A stretch of DNA of 64,000 bases from NCBI GenBank assembly GCA_037189985.1, contig JBBCJX010000031.1:226616-290615 (forward strand), in the 5' to 3' direction. This DNA is from UBA2031 sp037189985. Lineage in GTDB: Bacteria; Pseudomonadota; Gammaproteobacteria; Pseudomonadales; Moraxellaceae. Under the pieces are notes generated by a model, which saw nothing but the letters and a program-made list of their open reading frames with translations, searched no databases and was not told the DNA's origin. The translations under genes and the position numbers were made by a program. Shown here one piece after another: positions 21,092 to 29,497 of the stretch. Position 1 is the stretch's first letter. Every line of letters starts with the position of its first letter.

Positions 21092-22090
21092 ATGATTCCC
21101 TTTTCCGTTCTCGATCTGTCGCCCATCCTGGAAGGCCACAATGCCGCCCGCTCCTTCCGCAACACCCTGGACCTTGCCCGGCATGCCGAGCAGCGCGGTT
21201 ACAAGCGTTTCTGGCTGGCCGAGCATCACAACATGCCCGGCATTGCGAGTGCAGCCACGGCGGTCCTGATAGGCCATGTGGCCGGAGGTACATCCACCAT
21301 CCGTGTAGGGGCCGGGGGCATCATGCTGCCCAATCATGCGCCGCTACAGGTTGCCGAGCAGTTCGGCACGCTGGAGTCGCTCTACCCGGGCCGAATCGAC
21401 CTCGGGCTGGGACGTGCGCCGGGCACTGACCAGCGCACCATGCGTGCCCTGCGTCGCCACCACGCACGGGACAGTGCCGACAGCTTTCCCCAGGATGTCC
21501 AGGAACTGATGTCCTATTTTGCCGAAGCGCAGCCAGGGCAAGCCGTACGCGCCTATCCGGGCAACGGACTCGCCGTACCCGTCTGGCTGCTGGGCTCCAG
21601 CCTCTTCAGCGCCCGTCTTGCCGCTGAACTCGGTCTACCCTTCGCCTTTGCCTCGCACTTCGCTCCGGATTATCTCCTCCAGGCCCTGCGGCTCTATCGC
21701 GAGAACTTCCAGCCCTCCGAGTCCTTGGCACAACCTTATGCACTGGCCTGCCTGAACGTGTTTGCAGCAGACAGCGATGCGGAGGGGCAACGTCTTTTCA
21801 CATCACTGCAGCAGCAGTTTGTCAGCCTGCGTCGTGGCATGCCCGGGCCTTTGCAGCCCCCCTCAGCCATCCGGCCCGAAGAGTGGAGTGAAGTGGAAAT
21901 GGCCGGGGTGCGTCACGCACTCGCCCACACCATCGTGGGCTCACCCTCCACAGTCCGCAAAGGACTGGAAGATTTCATGGCCCTGACAAAAGCTGACGAA
22001 CTCATGATCACCGGACAGATATACGATCACGCGGCAAGGCTGCATTCCTTTGACATCGTGGCTGACATCCACGAAGAGCTCTTCGCATGA
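21092..22090 (+). CDS. LLM-class flavin-dependent oxidoreductase (bacterial luciferase family)
   Basis: The 332-residue single-domain TIM-barrel protein has luciferase-family signatures: FWLAEHHNMPGIASAATAVLIG near the N-terminus, IRVGAGGIMLPNH, VAEQFGTLESLYPGRIDLGLGRAPG and IVGSPSTVRKGLEDF. Such proteins use FMN to oxidise organic substrates. The group without the beta subunit (YhbW/MsnO8-like) is mostly uncharacterised. It stands alone, between the copper ATPase and the tus operon, in the same orientation. The substrate cannot be inferred. Confidence 0.88.
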   Translation: MIPFSVLDLSPILEGHNAARSFRNTLDLARHAEQRGYKRFWLAEHHNMPGIASAATAVLIGHVAGGTSTIRVGAGGIMLPNHAPLQVAEQFGTLESLYPGRIDLGLGRAPGTDQRTMRALRRHHARDSADSFPQDVQELMSYFAEAQPGQAVRAYPGNGLAVPVWLLGSSLFSARLAAELGLPFAFASHFAPDYLLQALRLYRENFQPSESLAQPYALACLNVFAADSDAEGQRLFTSLQQQFVSLRRGMPGPLQPPSAIRPEEWSEVEMAGVRHALAHTIVGSPSTVRKGLEDFMALTKADELMITGQIYDHAARLHSFDIVADIHEELFA

Positions 22091-22143
22091 CAAGGGCAGT
22101 ACTACAGAAAATTGGCTAGAATCGTGCCATTCGAGGATATGCC

Positions 22144-22533
22144 ATGAAATTTACCCTGCTCGTCACCGCAGCACCGCACCAGGAGAATGCCTGGCATGCG
22201 CTGCAATTCTGCCGAGCAGCACTGGCGGCCGGACATGAGGTGGCACGTGTTTTTTTCTATGGCGATGGTGCTACCCACGGAAGCGCCCTGCTCACCCCAC
22301 CGCAGGATGAAAACGATGTCGCTGCCGGCTGGCGCGATATTGCCAGTCAACAACATGTCGAGCTGGTGGTCTGCGTGGCTGCCGCACTCAAACGTGGCAT
22401 CCTTGATGAAGACACCGCACGGCGGGAAGAAAAACCGGGCGCCAATCTGGCTGCCGGATTCGTGATTTCCGGTCTCGGACAACTGGCAGAAGCCATGCTT
22501 GAGAATGACCGCCTTGTGAGCTTCCCGGGCTAG
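22144..22533 (+). CDS. tusD: Sulfurtransferase complex subunit TusD (DsrE-like)
   Basis: The 129-residue DsrE-family protein (MKFTLLVTAAPHQENAWHAL) keeps the catalytic Cys in ELVVCVAAALKRG, equivalent to TusD Cys78. TusBCD accepts sulfur from TusA and passes it to TusE for 2-thiouridine formation at tRNA position 34 by MnmA. It is the first gene of a tight tusD-C-B-E run with spacings of a few bases. DsrE of sulfur oxidisers is a homologue, but TusE here is not a two-Cys DsrC, so the tRNA-thiolation role is preferred. Confidence 0.93.
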   Translation: MKFTLLVTAAPHQENAWHALQFCRAALAAGHEVARVFFYGDGATHGSALLTPPQDENDVAAGWRDIASQQHVELVVCVAAALKRGILDEDTARREEKPGANLAAGFVISGLGQLAEAMLENDRLVSFPG

Positions 22534-22535
22534 CC

Positions 22536-22892
22536 ATGAAAAAAACCCTTTTCATCCAGCATCGTTCTCCATACAGCAGCGAATCTCCTCAGGAGCAACT
22601 GGACGCCCTGCTGGTTTGCGCAACCTTCGGCCAGAAGGTCAGCATCCTTTTTCAGGATGATGGCGTATGGCAGCTTCTGCCGGAGCAGAAAGGCACTGCT
22701 ATCGAAAAGCGCACACTGGCGGCTCAACTGCAGGCACTGGTGTTGTACGACGTGAACGATATCTATGTGGATGCGATGTCACTGAAAGAGCGGGGACTGG
22801 ACGGCCATACGCTGGCATTGCCAGCCACTCCCGTGAATGCAAACACCATAAAGCAGCTCCTGTGCGAACAGGACATGGTCCTGCGTTTCTGA
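22536..22892 (+). CDS. tusC: Sulfur relay protein TusC (DsrF-like)
   Basis: The 118-residue DsrF-family protein starts two bases after tusD. N-terminal MKKTLFIQHRSPYSSESPQEQLDALLVCATFG matches the family. It is the structural partner of TusD in the TusBCD heterohexamer. Confidence 0.92.
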   Translation: MKKTLFIQHRSPYSSESPQEQLDALLVCATFGQKVSILFQDDGVWQLLPEQKGTAIEKRTLAAQLQALVLYDVNDIYVDAMSLKERGLDGHTLALPATPVNANTIKQLLCEQDMVLRF

Positions 22893-22902
22893 GGGTGCCG
22901 GC

Positions 22903-23184
22903 ATGAGCTCGACATTGCATATCCTTAGCCGCCTTCATGATCACAAAATGCCTGCCGCCCTCACACGCAGCCTGGGCAGCAGCGATGCCCTCCTGCTCAC
23001 GGGAGAGGGTGTATACGCCGCACTTTCGGACAGAATGGCACTGCCAGAAAACTGCATGGCATTGCAGGTTGATGTTGAAGCTCGCGGCCTTTTGTCTGCC
23101 TGGCCTGCCGATATCCCGTTGACTGATCACACCGGATTCGTGGCACTTTGTGTTCAGCATGCCAAATCGCTGAGCTGGGCCTGA
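22903..23184 (+). CDS. tusB: Sulfur relay protein TusB (DsrH-like)
   Basis: The 93-residue protein (MSSTLHILSRL, LLLTGEGVYAAL, ALQVDVEARGL) matches the short DsrH/TusB family, third subunit of TusBCD. It sits ten bases after tusC. Its TGA lies immediately before the GTG start of tusE. Confidence 0.9.
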   Translation: MSSTLHILSRLHDHKMPAALTRSLGSSDALLLTGEGVYAALSDRMALPENCMALQVDVEARGLLSAWPADIPLTDHTGFVALCVQHAKSLSWA

Positions 23185-23186
23185 GC

Positions 23187-23498
23187 GTGGATACACGCTT
23201 CGACCCGGACGGCTACCTGCGCCAGCACCGCGACTGGACAGAAAGCCTTGCCGAAGAAATTGCGCAGCAGGACGGCATCACGCTCACACCGGCCCATTGG
23301 GAAATCCTGCATGCCATGCGCCGCTTTTATGCCGAGTATGAACTCTCTCCCGCCACCCGCCCCTTGCTGAAATACTTGAGCCAGACACTGGGGCCGGAAA
23401 AGGCCGGCAGCATTTACGTGATGCAGCTTTTCCCCGGCACCCCCGCCAAGACCATCACCCGCATTGCCGGGCTACCCAAGCCAGCCAACTGCATCTGA
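23187..23498 (+). CDS. tusE: TusE sulfur carrier (DsrC/TusE family)
   Basis: GTG at 23187 gives MDTRFDPDGYLRQH, matching the family N-terminus. The longer frame from 23148 would overlap tusB by 37 bases. The 103-residue protein has DWTESLAEEIAQQDGI, LTPAHWEILHAMRRFYAEY, SPATRPLLKYL and the C-terminal GLPKPANCI. The penultimate Cys, which carries persulfide, is present. The second Cys eleven residues earlier, found in DsrC, is Thr, so this is TusE rather than a dissimilatory DsrC. It hands sulfur from TusBCD to MnmA. Confidence 0.92.
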   Translation: MDTRFDPDGYLRQHRDWTESLAEEIAQQDGITLTPAHWEILHAMRRFYAEYELSPATRPLLKYLSQTLGPEKAGSIYVMQLFPGTPAKTITRIAGLPKPANCI

Positions 23499-23519
23499 CA
23501 GTGCCAAGGAGATGTGGTC

Positions 23520-24527
23520 ATGGTCATGAAAAACATTTATCGCAACGCCGAACACCCTTTTGCGCAATACGTGCGCATTATCGGCAAAGGCAAGACCGGA
23601 TCACGCTCCCTGTCCTTTGAGGAAGCACGTACAGCCATGGGTATGATCCTGCGGGGTGAAGCTCTTGACATACAACTCGGCGCTTTCCTGATGCTGCTGC
23701 GCGTCAAAGAGGAGACGTCGGAAGAGCTGGCCGGCTTTGTGGCGGCTGCCCGCGAATTCATGGCGGCACCACAGGACATCACCGCCGACCTCGACTGGTC
23801 ATCCTATGCCGGCAAGCGCAAGCACTATCCCTGGTTCCTGTTTGCCGTGAAACTGCTGGCAAGCAACGGCATTCGTGTCTTCATGCATGGCGCCGAAGGC
23901 CACACCATCAACCGCCTTTACACCGAACAGGTACTGCCACAACTGGGCATGCCTGTCAGTACGGACTGGAACAGCGCCCGTACCGCACTCACTGCGGGAA
24001 ACTTCACCTATCTCGCCCTGGACAATCTCTGCCCGCCACTAGGCGAAATGATAGGGCTGCGCAATGTCATGGGGCTGCGCTCCCCGGTGCACACCCTAGC
24101 ACGCCTGCTGAATCCGCTGAACGCGACACATGTGATGCAGGCAATCTTCCATCCTGCCTATCGCGAATCCCACCAAAAGGCTGCTGCCTTGCTGGGTTAT
24201 CGCAACAGCTGCGTCATCAAGGGTGAAGGCGGCGAAATCGAACGCAACCCAGACGGCCTTTGCCTGGCCAAGCGCATCGTTGATGGCGTACTGGTGGACG
24301 ATGAATGGCCCGCCCTCTTCCCGGCACGCCATGCTGCGGAAGAGGCATTCAGGATGGAAGATTTTCTGGCCGTGTGGCGTGGTGAGAAAACGCATGAATA
24401 CGGCGAGATGGCCGTGACTGGCACTCTGGCACTGGCTTTGCGCACCCTGCAGAAAGCAGAGTCGCAGGACACCGCAATACAGCTGGCAGAGCGCTGGTGG
24501 AAAGAGCGGGACAAAGCATCAATTTGA
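23520..24527 (+). CDS. ybiB: YbiB/TrpD2-like glycosyl transferase family protein
   Basis: ATG at 23520 has AAGGAG eight bases upstream. The 335-residue protein has the fold of anthranilate phosphoribosyltransferase: an N-terminal helical domain (ARTAMGMILRGEALDIQLGAFLMLLRVKEETSEELAGF) and a body with HGAEGHTINRLYTEQVLPQLGMP. It lacks the canonical PRPP glycine loop of TrpD. E. coli YbiB (TrpD2) binds nucleic acids rather than making tryptophan. It follows tusE as in Pseudomonas, probably in one operon. Confidence 0.88.
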   Translation: MVMKNIYRNAEHPFAQYVRIIGKGKTGSRSLSFEEARTAMGMILRGEALDIQLGAFLMLLRVKEETSEELAGFVAAAREFMAAPQDITADLDWSSYAGKRKHYPWFLFAVKLLASNGIRVFMHGAEGHTINRLYTEQVLPQLGMPVSTDWNSARTALTAGNFTYLALDNLCPPLGEMIGLRNVMGLRSPVHTLARLLNPLNATHVMQAIFHPAYRESHQKAAALLGYRNSCVIKGEGGEIERNPDGLCLAKRIVDGVLVDDEWPALFPARHAAEEAFRMEDFLAVWRGEKTHEYGEMAVTGTLALALRTLQKAESQDTAIQLAERWWKERDKASI

Positions 24528-24563
24528 AGTCTGTTCACGACTGATGTCCCACACACAAGATTT

Positions 24564-24648
24564 TTCGTCACCCCGGCGCAGGCCGGGGTCCACGCAGTGA
24601 TGACATTGCAAATGCAAAATGGGTCCCGGCCTGCGCCGGGACGACGAA
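24564..24648. repeat. Inverted pair of REP-like palindromes
   Basis: Copy A (24566-24594, CGTCACCCCGGCGCAGGCCG...) and copy B (24621-24647) are near-identical in opposite orientation. Each is itself palindromic (CCCGGCGCAGGCCGGG). This is the common GTCATCCCGGCGCAGGCCGGG-type dispersed repeat placed at a convergent gene end. Confidence 0.75.
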
Positions 24649-24680
24649 ACATACGCTCAAAGGCAACTTGCTGTCCCAAC

Positions 24681-24710
24681 AAAAGGCCCGGATATACCGG
24701 GCTTTTTCAT
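24681..24710. terminator. Bidirectional intrinsic terminator
   Basis: AAAGGCCCGG-ATATA-CCGGGCTTTTT forms a stem flanked by A and T runs, between the convergent ybiB-like and SDR genes. It can terminate both. Confidence 0.85.
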
Positions 24711-24719
24711 CTTGCAGAC

Positions 24720-25544
24720 TCAATACTGGATTCCCGCCAACTCCTCGCTCACCTGCCACAGTTTTTCAGCCGTGGCCACCCTGGCCAGCGGACTGTGCCA
24801 GGCTGGCTTGCAGTTCATGATGAACCTACCCTGCAGGTCGGCTGCCTCCGGTGCAGAGGCTAGGAAAATGGAGCTCTCGGCTCCTTTCTCCACCGACACC
24901 GTGAGCGCGCCGTAAATCTTCTGCGCGAATTTCGGTAGATCACGGGCGATGCCGGTATCCACGCCTCCGGGATGCAAGGCATTCACGGCAATCCCTGCTC
25001 CTTCCAGACGGCGCGACAGCTCCTGCGCAAACAACAGATTGGCCAGCTTGGACTGACCATAAGCAGCAACCGGATTGTAGAACTTTTCTCCCCGGAAGCT
25101 GTTCCAGTTGATGCGCCCCAACCAGTGCATGATGGAGCTCACCACCACAATGCGTGCCCCGGGAGCCGCCTTTACCGAATCCAGCAACAACTGTGTCAGC
25201 AGGAAATGCCCCAGATGGTTCACACCAAACTGCATTTCAAAACCCTGCACCGTCAACTGCTTCCGTGTGGGAAACAGGCCAGCATTCAGGATCAGTACAT
25301 CCAGCACCGACACACGCTGCCGGAAATCGGCCGCAAAGCTTCGCACCTGATCCATATCGGACAAATCTAGCCGTAATGCCAGCACCTGGGCGCCCGGCAC
25401 AGCCGTGCTGATTTCTGCCAATGCCTGTTCTGATTTTTGCATGTCACGAGCAGCGATGAAGACACGATAACCCTGAGCAGCCAGTGCCAGAGCCGTCGCC
25501 TTACCGATACCGCTGTTACCACCGGTGATGAGGACTGTTTTCAT
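24720..25544 (-). CDS. SDR-family NAD(P)-dependent oxidoreductase
   Basis: ATG at 25544 (MKTVLITGG) is chosen over 25586 because the Rossmann fold begins there and AGG lies eight bases upstream. The 274-residue classical short-chain dehydrogenase has TGGNSGIGKATA cofactor motif, LDLSD, NAG (LILNAGLF), catalytic Ser in VVVSSIMHW, and YGQSKLAN as the YxxxK pair. The sequence resembles retinol dehydrogenase/WW-domain oxidoreductase-like SDRs. The substrate is unknown. It stands alone between terminators. Confidence 0.9.
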   Translation of the reverse strand: MKTVLITGGNSGIGKATALALAAQGYRVFIAARDMQKSEQALAEISTAVPGAQVLALRLDLSDMDQVRSFAADFRQRVSVLDVLILNAGLFPTRKQLTVQGFEMQFGVNHLGHFLLTQLLLDSVKAAPGARIVVVSSIMHWLGRINWNSFRGEKFYNPVAAYGQSKLANLLFAQELSRRLEGAGIAVNALHPGGVDTGIARDLPKFAQKIYGALTVSVEKGAESSIFLASAPEAADLQGRFIMNCKPAWHSPLARVATAEKLWQVSEELAGIQY

Positions 25545-25628
25545 GAAAGATGCCTGTTGATGACCCGCCAATATTGACGCTGCCATTCATGCAAGGGCAC
25601 ACATGACAGCAAACATATGCCACAGAAA

Positions 25629-25661
25629 ACAAAAAGCCCGCCATCAGGCGAGCTTTTTGTT
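25629..25661 (-). terminator. Intrinsic terminator of etfBA
   Basis: ACAAAAAGCCCGCC-ATC-AGGCGAGCTTTTTGT folds into a long stem with one mismatch and is followed by T-rich sequence on the minus strand. It lies 23 bases after the etfA stop. Confidence 0.88.
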
Positions 25662-25684
25662 TGCGGCTGCAACCCTGAGAGGTA

Positions 25685-26614
25685 TCAGACCAGCTTTTCC
25701 AGTTGCGGAACGATATCGAAGAGATCGCCCACAATGCCGTAATCGGCCACCTGGAAGATCGGCGCTTCGGCATCCTTATTGATCGCAACGATCACCTTGG
25801 AGTCCTTCATGCCGGCCAGATGCTGGATGGCGCCGGAGATGCCGACGGCCACATACAACTGCGGTGCTACGACCTTGCCGGTCTGACCGACCTGCATGTC
25901 GTTGGGCACGAAGCCGGCATCAACAGCAGCACGGGAAGCGCCAACAGCAGCACCGAGCTTGTCAGCCAGCGTGTAAAGAATCTTGAAGTTGTCACCGTTG
26001 CCCATGCCACGGCCGCCAGAAACGACGATCTTGGCGCCGGCCAGTTCAGGACGGTCGGACTTGGCCAGTTCTTCACCGACAAACTTGGAGTTACCAGCAT
26101 CTTTGGCAACAGCCACGGCTTCCACGGCAGCGGAACCGCCGGTGGCCGCAGCAGCGTCAAAGCCCGTCGGGCGCACGGTCAGGACCTTGATCGCATCCGT
26201 GGACTGCACGGTAGCAATGGCGTTGCCGGCGTAGATGGGACGCTCGAAAGTGTCGGGGGAAACAACCTTGGTGATTTCGGAAATCTGGTTCACGTCCAGC
26301 AGCGCGGCAACGCGTGGCAGGAAGTTCTTTCCGTTGGTAGTGGCAGGAGCCAGGATATGGCTGTAGCCCTTGCCCAGTTCGGCAACCAAGGCGCTGACAT
26401 TTTCAGCGAGCTGGTGGCCATAAGCGGCGTTGTCGGCCAGCAGGACCTTGCTCACGCCTTCGATCTTGGCGGCAGCATCGGCAGCAGCCTGTGCGCCAGA
26501 ACCTGCAACCAGCACATGGATGTCACCACCAATGGCCTTGGCAGCAGTGATCGTGTTGAGCGTGGCACCCTTGATGGAGGCGTTGTCGTGTTCAGCGTAT
26601 ACGAGAATGCTCAT
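25685..26614 (-). CDS. etfA: Electron transfer flavoprotein alpha subunit
   Basis: The 309-residue protein has an N-terminal adenine-nucleotide-like domain and the C-terminal FAD-binding domain with VVSGGRGMG, GASRAAVDAGFVPNDMQVGQTG, and PQLYVAVGISGAIQHLAGM, the ETF-alpha signature. With EtfB it carries electrons from acyl-CoA and other dehydrogenases to ETF-ubiquinone oxidoreductase, which is not in this window. It starts two bases after etfB. Confidence 0.96.
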   Translation of the reverse strand: MSILVYAEHDNASIKGATLNTITAAKAIGGDIHVLVAGSGAQAAADAAAKIEGVSKVLLADNAAYGHQLAENVSALVAELGKGYSHILAPATTNGKNFLPRVAALLDVNQISEITKVVSPDTFERPIYAGNAIATVQSTDAIKVLTVRPTGFDAAAATGGSAAVEAVAVAKDAGNSKFVGEELAKSDRPELAGAKIVVSGGRGMGNGDNFKILYTLADKLGAAVGASRAAVDAGFVPNDMQVGQTGKVVAPQLYVAVGISGAIQHLAGMKDSKVIVAINKDAEAPIFQVADYGIVGDLFDIVPQLEKLV

Positions 26615-26616
26615 GT

Positions 26617-27366
26617 TCAGATCACCTTCGCTTCGTTCTTCAGCTTTTCAACGAGTTCTTCAACTGTCTTGACCACGATGCCAGCCTTGCGCTCTGCAGG
26701 TGGCTCGACCTTCAGGGTCTTGACGGAAGCCAGTGCGGAAACACCATAGTCAGCCGGGGATTTGGTCTCCAGCGGCTTCTTCTTGGCCTTCATGATGTTC
26801 GGCAGGGAAGCGTAACGCGGCTCGTTGAGACGCAGGTCGGTGGTCACCACCGCAGGCAGGTTAAGTTCAACTGTCTGCAGGCCGCCGTCGATTTCACGGG
26901 TCACCTGGGCCTTGTCGCCCTCGACCTTAACCACGGACGCGAATGTGCCCTGGGCATAGCCTGCCAGTGCAGCCAGCATCTGGCCAGTCTGGTTGTTGTC
27001 TCCATCAATGGCCTGCTTGCCAAGGATGATGAGCTGGGGCTGTTCGGCATCGGCAATGCCTTTCAGTATCTTGGCAATGGCCAGAGGCTGAGCCTCTTCA
27101 GCCGTTTCCACGAGAATCGCACGGTCAGCACCAAGGGCCAGTGCAGTACGAAGCTGTTCCTGAGCAGAGGCAGAGCCAACGGTAGCAACAACGATTTCAG
27201 TGACGATGCCCTTTTCCTTGAGACGCACGGCTTCTTCCACGGCGATCTCATCGAAAGGATTCAGTGCCATTTTGACGTTGGCGAGTTCAACGCCAGTCTT
27301 GTCCGCCTTGACGCGAACCTTCACGTTGTAGTCAACAACGCGTTTGACAGCAACAAGAGCCTTCAT
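26617..27366 (-). CDS. etfB: Electron transfer flavoprotein beta subunit
   Basis: ATG at 27366 (MKALVAVKRVVDYNVKVRV) is the family N-terminus, and GAGGA lies just upstream. The open frame extends 31 codons further without support. The 249-residue protein has VKMALNPFDEIAVEEAVRLKE, ALALGADRAILV and GKQAIDGDNNQTGQMLAALAGY, which bind AMP and FAD. It is first in the etfBA operon. Confidence 0.96.
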   Translation of the reverse strand: MKALVAVKRVVDYNVKVRVKADKTGVELANVKMALNPFDEIAVEEAVRLKEKGIVTEIVVATVGSASAQEQLRTALALGADRAILVETAEEAQPLAIAKILKGIADAEQPQLIILGKQAIDGDNNQTGQMLAALAGYAQGTFASVVKVEGDKAQVTREIDGGLQTVELNLPAVVTTDLRLNEPRYASLPNIMKAKKKPLETKSPADYGVSALASVKTLKVEPPAERKAGIVVKTVEELVEKLKNEAKVI

Positions 27367-27506
27367 GGAGTCCTCGGCTGGTTTCAGGGTGGGAATGATG
27401 CAGGGGCGGGCAAAGACCCCGGCCCGAAAAGGTGCCGTATCTTGAAGGCTGCCCCCCATGAGGTCAAGTGACGGGGACGGCGGGATTTCCTGTCATCCCT
27501 GCCAAT

Positions 27507-27542
27507 AAAAAGGCCGCCCTACGTGCGGCAGGGCGGCCTTTT
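27507..27542 (-). terminator. Intrinsic terminator after the TetR gene
   Basis: AAAAAGGCCGCCCT and AGGGCGGCCTTTT form a 12-13 bp stem with a 9-base loop and flanking A/T runs. It lies 19 bases past the TetR stop and before the etfB promoter. Confidence 0.88.
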
Positions 27543-27560
27543 CAGGTCCGTGCGAAGGGC

Positions 27561-28202
27561 TTACTTGTCATCCTTCTGGTGCAGGCTGCGATTGCCCATG
27601 CGGACACCGGAATTCAGCAGGAAGTCGAAGAAGGCATCCTGGTCTTCGATGACGTTCTTGTAGAAGGCCGACTTGCAGAGGGCGGACGCACCATGGGCCA
27701 GGGCCCAGGCGGCACAGATGTGATATTCGGGTGGCACATCAGCCAGCTTCTGCTCGTCGATGCGGGCCTTCACAATGCTGGTCAGCTTCTCGAAGTTGGC
27801 CGTACGGATGGCATGAAGCTTTTCCAGTAGCTGCGGCACGGCATTGTCCGCTGTCAGCTTGGACTCCAGACGGTCGAACAGCAGGTACTTGTCCGGATCC
27901 TGGACACGGAAGCGGAAGTATTCACGCACCAGCGCTTCCTTGTTGCTGTTGGTATCGACACGGCGAAACATGTCGGCCAGCTCCTCTTCATAACGGATCA
28001 TGAGAAGCAGGTAGATTTCATTCTTGGTTTCAAAGTGCTTGTAGATGGTGCCTTTGCCGATGCCGACCTTGTCCGCGATCATCTCCACCGTCACCTTGTC
28101 CTCGCCCAACTCGATGAAGAGTTGGAGCGCGCAATCCAGAATGGACTGCTCACGCTGACGGAATTCCCTTGCTTTCTGTGTGGCTCTGGCCAGATCACTC
28201 AT
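27561..28202 (-). CDS. TetR/AcrR-family transcriptional regulator
   Basis: The 213-residue protein has an N-terminal TetR helix-turn-helix (QSILDCALQLFIELGEDKVTVEMIADKVGIGKGTIYKHFETKNEIYLLL) and an all-helical ligand domain. It has GAGGG upstream of the ATG. It lies upstream of etfBA in the same direction but is separated by a terminator. The ligand and targets are unknown. Control of acyl-CoA metabolism would fit the location but is only inferred. Confidence 0.92.
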   Translation of the reverse strand: MSDLARATQKAREFRQREQSILDCALQLFIELGEDKVTVEMIADKVGIGKGTIYKHFETKNEIYLLLMIRYEEELADMFRRVDTNSNKEALVREYFRFRVQDPDKYLLFDRLESKLTADNAVPQLLEKLHAIRTANFEKLTSIVKARIDEQKLADVPPEYHICAAWALAHGASALCKSAFYKNVIEDQDAFFDFLLNSGVRMGNRSLHQKDDK

Positions 28203-28636
28203 CTGTTTACACCCTCAATGTCCTTGCAAGCCTAAGCCGGGCTCGCCAAAAGCGAGCATTCTCGCGGGTTCACCGTATCCCGACAAGATAGGCGCCAGTA
28301 TAAGCATGTGCCCCGCCACATGACCAGTGAGTCCACTGTAACACCGGGAAACTGCTGAATCCGCATGGATATGCGAAAGAAATCTAAACCACTGACACGG
28401 CAAACTGGCAGAGCCACGAATATCGTCAATACTGAAAAAGGCCGGCTGACAAAGCAGGCCTGACGATACATCCCTGATTGGTCTTGGCCCGGCATCCCCC
28501 CCAGATGCCGGGCCCCTTTTTTATAAGGGTCTTACCCGTTTCTTCCTGAAACTCTACCGAACCACACCTTGGCAGACACATCCCAACACCGCCGGACATC
28601 GGCCTCTTAGGGCAAGAGCAAGGAAACCGGTTTGGC
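28203..28636. other. Gene-free stretch with an orphan plus-strand terminator
   Basis: No minus-strand gene fits between the TetR start and the tatD stop. The stretch contains an intrinsic terminator facing right (28486-28522) with no annotated plus-strand gene before it. It also has a 32-residue basic frame (28365-28463, MDMRKKSKPLTR...) ending 23 bases before that stem. The frame has no good ribosome site and atypical codons, so it is not called as a gene. A TATAAG at about 28299 is a weak -10 candidate. Confidence 0.4.
28486..28522 (+). terminator. Intrinsic terminator facing right, no known gene upstream
   Basis: GGCCCGGCAT (28486-28495) pairs perfectly with ATGCCGGGCC (28505-28514), followed by CC and six T. 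On the minus strand there is no T-run after the stem, so it acts on plus-strand transcripts. It implies an unannotated plus-strand RNA. Confidence 0.75.
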
Positions 28637-29404
28637 TCAACCCACACCAAAAAGCCGCCGGAAATTCTCTGAGGTCTTCTGGCCCAGCTCCTCCACCGGA
28701 ATGTTGCGCAAGGCCGCCACCGTATTGGCCACCTCCACGACATAAGCCGGCTGGTTGGTCTTGCCGCGATAGGGAACCGGCGCCAGCCAGGGAGAATCCG
28801 TTTCAATCAGCAACCGATCCAGAGGCACTCGTGTGGCCACGTCGCGCAACTCCCTGGCACTGGCAAAACTCACGATGCCGGAAAACGAAATATAGAAGCC
28901 GATATCAAGCGCAGCCTTTGCCGTTTCCCAGTCCTCGGTGAAGCAATGCAACACACCTGAGCCTGCCTGCTCTTCGCGCAGGATGCGCAGAGTATCCGCG
29001 CGAGCCTCGCGCGTATGGACCACCAGTGGCAAACGTGTACGCCGGGCAGCCTCGATATGCTTGCGGAAGCGGCGCTGCTGGTCCTCGGGGCTTTCCTTGT
29101 CGTAGTGGTAATCCAGACCGGTTTCACCGATGGCAACCACCTTGGGATGGGCGGCCAGCTCAACCAGGCGCTCGATTTCAGGCTCCAGCGAGTCCAGGTG
29201 CAGAGGATGCACGCCCACCGAGGCAGATACATCGTCGTAAGCCTCTGCCACTGCCAGCACACCAGGCAAGCTCTCCAGATCAACGCCGATACAGAGAAAA
29301 TGCATTACCCCACGCTCTCGTGCTGCCGTCAGCGCACCGCTCAGGTCCGTGTTCAGGGCGGCGAGGTCCAGGCGGTCAAGATGGCAGTGGGAATCGATGA
29401 ACAT
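28637..29404 (-). CDS. tatD: TatD-family metal-dependent DNase/hydrolase
   Basis: ATG at 29404 (MFIDSHCHLDRLDL) gives the standard start with the metal-binding HxH. The 255-residue TIM barrel has GETGLDYHYD, VVHTREA, GVLHCFTED and LIETDSPWLAP, the metal ligands of the family. TatD/YcfH-type enzymes are Mg-dependent 3'-5' nucleases. It is the last gene of the pilZ-holB-tmk-mltG string, as in Pseudomonas. Confidence 0.94.
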   Translation of the reverse strand: MFIDSHCHLDRLDLAALNTDLSGALTAARERGVMHFLCIGVDLESLPGVLAVAEAYDDVSASVGVHPLHLDSLEPEIERLVELAAHPKVVAIGETGLDYHYDKESPEDQQRRFRKHIEAARRTRLPLVVHTREARADTLRILREEQAGSGVLHCFTEDWETAKAALDIGFYISFSGIVSFASARELRDVATRVPLDRLLIETDSPWLAPVPYRGKTNQPAYVVEVANTVAALRNIPVEELGQKTSENFRRLFGVG

Positions 29405-29447
29405 GGCAAACCTGCTTCCGCTACAAATGATTGCCGCCGGTACGGCG

Positions 29448-29479
29448 ACAGAAACAACAAGGCCGGCATTTGCCGGCCT
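29448..29479 (-). terminator. Probable terminator after pilZ
   Basis: GGCCGGCA-TT-TGCCGGCC (29461-29478) is a perfect stem. On the minus strand it is followed by TTGTTGTTTC. It lies 19 bases after the pilZ stop and overlaps the upstream region of tatD. Confidence 0.65.
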
Positions 29480-29497
29480 CATGGCAGGACAAGCAGG

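Noticed and set aside
22144..23498. A dissimilatory sulfur-oxidation dsrEFHC cluster
   Set aside because: The DsrC-like protein has only the C-terminal Cys and lacks the second Cys. No dsrAB is nearby, and the gene order with ybiB is that of tusDCBE.
28365..28463. A 32-residue basic open frame
   Set aside because: No ribosome site at a proper distance and codon use unlike its neighbours. Kept only as part of a small-RNA finding.
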